DNA from: Gaiellasilicea sp035525905
GTDB lineage: Bacteria > Actinomycetota > Thermoleophilia > Gaiellales > Gaiellaceae
Reading direction: 5' to 3'
DNA length: 23,957 nt
Assembly: GCA_035525905.1 (NCBI GenBank)
Contig: DATLDK010000153.1
Span: 1-23,957, forward strand
Positions 22,919 to 23,957 of the stretch are shown one piece after another (within the stretch, counting starts at the first letter, position 1; each line of letters begins with the position of its first letter). Made by a program: the position numbers and the translations under genes. The notes beneath the pieces are model-generated. The model did not search any database. It worked only from the letters and a program-made list of their open reading frames with translations, and was not told the origin of the DNA.

Positions 22919-23957
22919 TCGCGTGAGTCACCTCCTCTAGCCGAGCCAGGACGAGTTTCCGGTCGATCTTACCCGTGGACGTCTTGGGCAATGGCTCTGT
23001 CACGATCTCGATGGTCGACGGCATCTCCGTCCGGGCCAGCCGCTCCGCACAGTGCTTCCGAAGCGTCAGACTGTTGAGCTTGCTCTCCTGCTCCCGGCGC
23101 AGGACAGCGTGCAGGCGTTTCCCGGCGAGCTCGTCCGGCACGGCCACGACGGCAACCTCGATCACGTCCGGGTGCTCCTGGATCGCCTGCTCGACGACCT
23201 GGGTGCTGACCCGGACGCCGCGGACCTTCACGTAGAAGTCGGCGCGCCCTTCGAGCGTGAGCGAGCCGTCGTCGTGGCGGCGTACGACGTCGCCCGAGTG
23301 GTAGTAGATCGTCTCCGCGTCACCGGTCTCGGGATGCGGCGCGAACCGCTCTTCGTTGAGCGCGGCGTTGAGGTAGCCGCGCGTCTGGAAGGGCGTCCAC
23401 ACGAGCAGCTCGCCCGTCCCCGCGCCATCGAGGAACTCGCCGTCCTCGGTCTTGATCAGCGTGCGGACGCCTGGCAGCGGCTGCCCCACCGGGACGTTCG
23501 TCGGGACGTCGCCGTCGGCCAGGCCCTTGAACTCGTGGATGAGGCTGTCATTCGTCTCCGTGCAGCCGTAGATGTTGAAGAAGCGGCCGTTGGGAAAGAG
23601 GCCCGGCAGAGCCTCGAGCGAGGTGGCCGGGATCTTGTCGCCCGTCGTGATCGCGTGCCTGACGCTCGCGAAGCTGCGGCCGTCCTCACGCGTCACGTCG
23701 ATGAGCAGCCGGTAGAGCATCGGCACCGCCTGGAGCACGTTGACCTCGTTGTCGGTGATCAGATCCGCGAGGTAGCCGCCGTTCGTGGCTCGATCCTGGT
23801 CGACGAGCGCGACGCACCCGCCGTGCTTGAGCGTCGTCCAGATGTCGAGCAGGCAGAGATCGAAGTTGAGCGGCGCATAGTTCGCGACGACGGTGCCGGG
23901 GCGGATGTCGAACTGCGCTGCGGCCCAGTCGGTGAACCGGTCGACGGCGCCCTCGGG
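22911..23957 (-). CDS. Amino-acid adenylation enzyme (AMP-binding family), 5' end cut by window
   Basis: The 348 visible C-terminal residues of an ANL-superfamily adenylation enzyme; the reading frame is open to the window's right end. Core motifs: NYAPLNFDLCLLDIW (A4), NIYGCTETND (A5), ELLVWTPFQTRGYL followed by YYHSGDVVRR (A6-A7), GRADFYVKVRGVRVSTQVVE (A8) and LPKTSTGKIDRK (A10, with the catalytic Lys). The Asp in the A4 motif (FDL) is at the position that binds the alpha-amino group in amino-acid-activating domains, so an amino acid is favoured over a fatty or aryl acid. No condensation or carrier domain is fused at the C-terminus; the protein stops at A10 and the carrier is separate. It would load the carrier protein encoded next. 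Substrate cannot be read reliably from the part seen. Confidence 0.9.
   Translation of the reverse strand, partial: PEGAVDRFTDWAAAQFDIRPGTVVANYAPLNFDLCLLDIWTTLKHGGCVALVDQDRATNGGYLADLITDNEVNVLQAVPMLYRLLIDVTREDGRSFASVRHAITTGDKIPATSLEALPGLFPNGRFFNIYGCTETNDSLIHEFKGLADGDVPTNVPVGQPLPGVRTLIKTEDGEFLDGAGTGELLVWTPFQTRGYLNAALNEERFAPHPETGDAETIYYHSGDVVRRHDDGSLTLEGRADFYVKVRGVRVSTQVVEQAIQEHPDVIEVAVVAVPDELAGKRLHAVLRREQESKLNSLTLRKHCAERLARTEMPSTIEIVTEPLPKTSTGKIDRKLVLARLEEVTHANG

Noticed and set aside
1..23957. CRISPR arrays, insertion sequences, prophage or integrase genes
   Set aside because: No regularly spaced repeats, transposase or integrase motifs were seen; coding style and GC content look even across the window.

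Overview
The window is a high-GC (visibly near 70%), densely packed bacterial chromosome segment. Genes are mostly joined by ATGA/GTGA stop-start overlaps, GTG and TTG starts are common, and there is a type IV pilus operon without outer-membrane secretin genes. Together with the MoxR/DUF58/DUF4129 cassette, this fits a high-GC actinobacterium, perhaps of the Thermoleophilia type. That placement is inference; no rRNA or marker gene here settles it.

Region 1 (about 1-10,508, all minus strand, read right to left) is a type IV pilus operon. It holds a geranylgeranyl-reductase-family flavoprotein, pilT, a secreted lytic transglycosylase/M23 peptidase, a membrane-anchored PASTA protein, a PilW-like minor pilin, two tandem PilX-like prepilins with large repetitive extracellular parts, the prepilin peptidase pilD, and pilB, which runs off the left edge. 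The wall-cutting and wall-binding proteins probably help the pilus cross a thick peptidoglycan layer.

Region 2 (10,536-10,833) carries tRNA-Tyr(GTA) and tRNA-Thr(GGT) on the plus strand, separated by a perfect 14-bp hairpin. Region 3 (10,835-14,883, minus) is a five-gene membrane cassette: DUF4129 protein, small membrane protein, MoxR ATPase, DUF58 protein, small membrane protein. Region 4 (14,974-17,789, plus) has a UV-damage endonuclease (UvsE) overlapping a DHH-family phosphoesterase, then a quinone-oxidoreductase-like MDR enzyme.

Region 5 (17,813-23,957, minus, running off the right edge) is the most unusual part. It is a compact operon in which an amino-acid adenylation enzyme, a stand-alone carrier protein, a TrpD-like phosphoribosyltransferase, a TrpA-like lyase, an ectoine-synthase-like cupin, an acyl-CoA-dehydrogenase-family enzyme, a PNPOx-like/cyclic-nucleotide-binding fusion and a flavin reductase are co-oriented with almost no spacing. 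It does not match the trp operon, the ectoine operon or any pathway I recognise. I read it as a candidate undescribed small-molecule pathway: a carrier-bound amino acid is oxidised and cyclised, and relatives of tryptophan-pathway enzymes add or remove a phosphoribosyl-derived unit. The chemistry is hypothesis; the gene identities rest on visible motifs.
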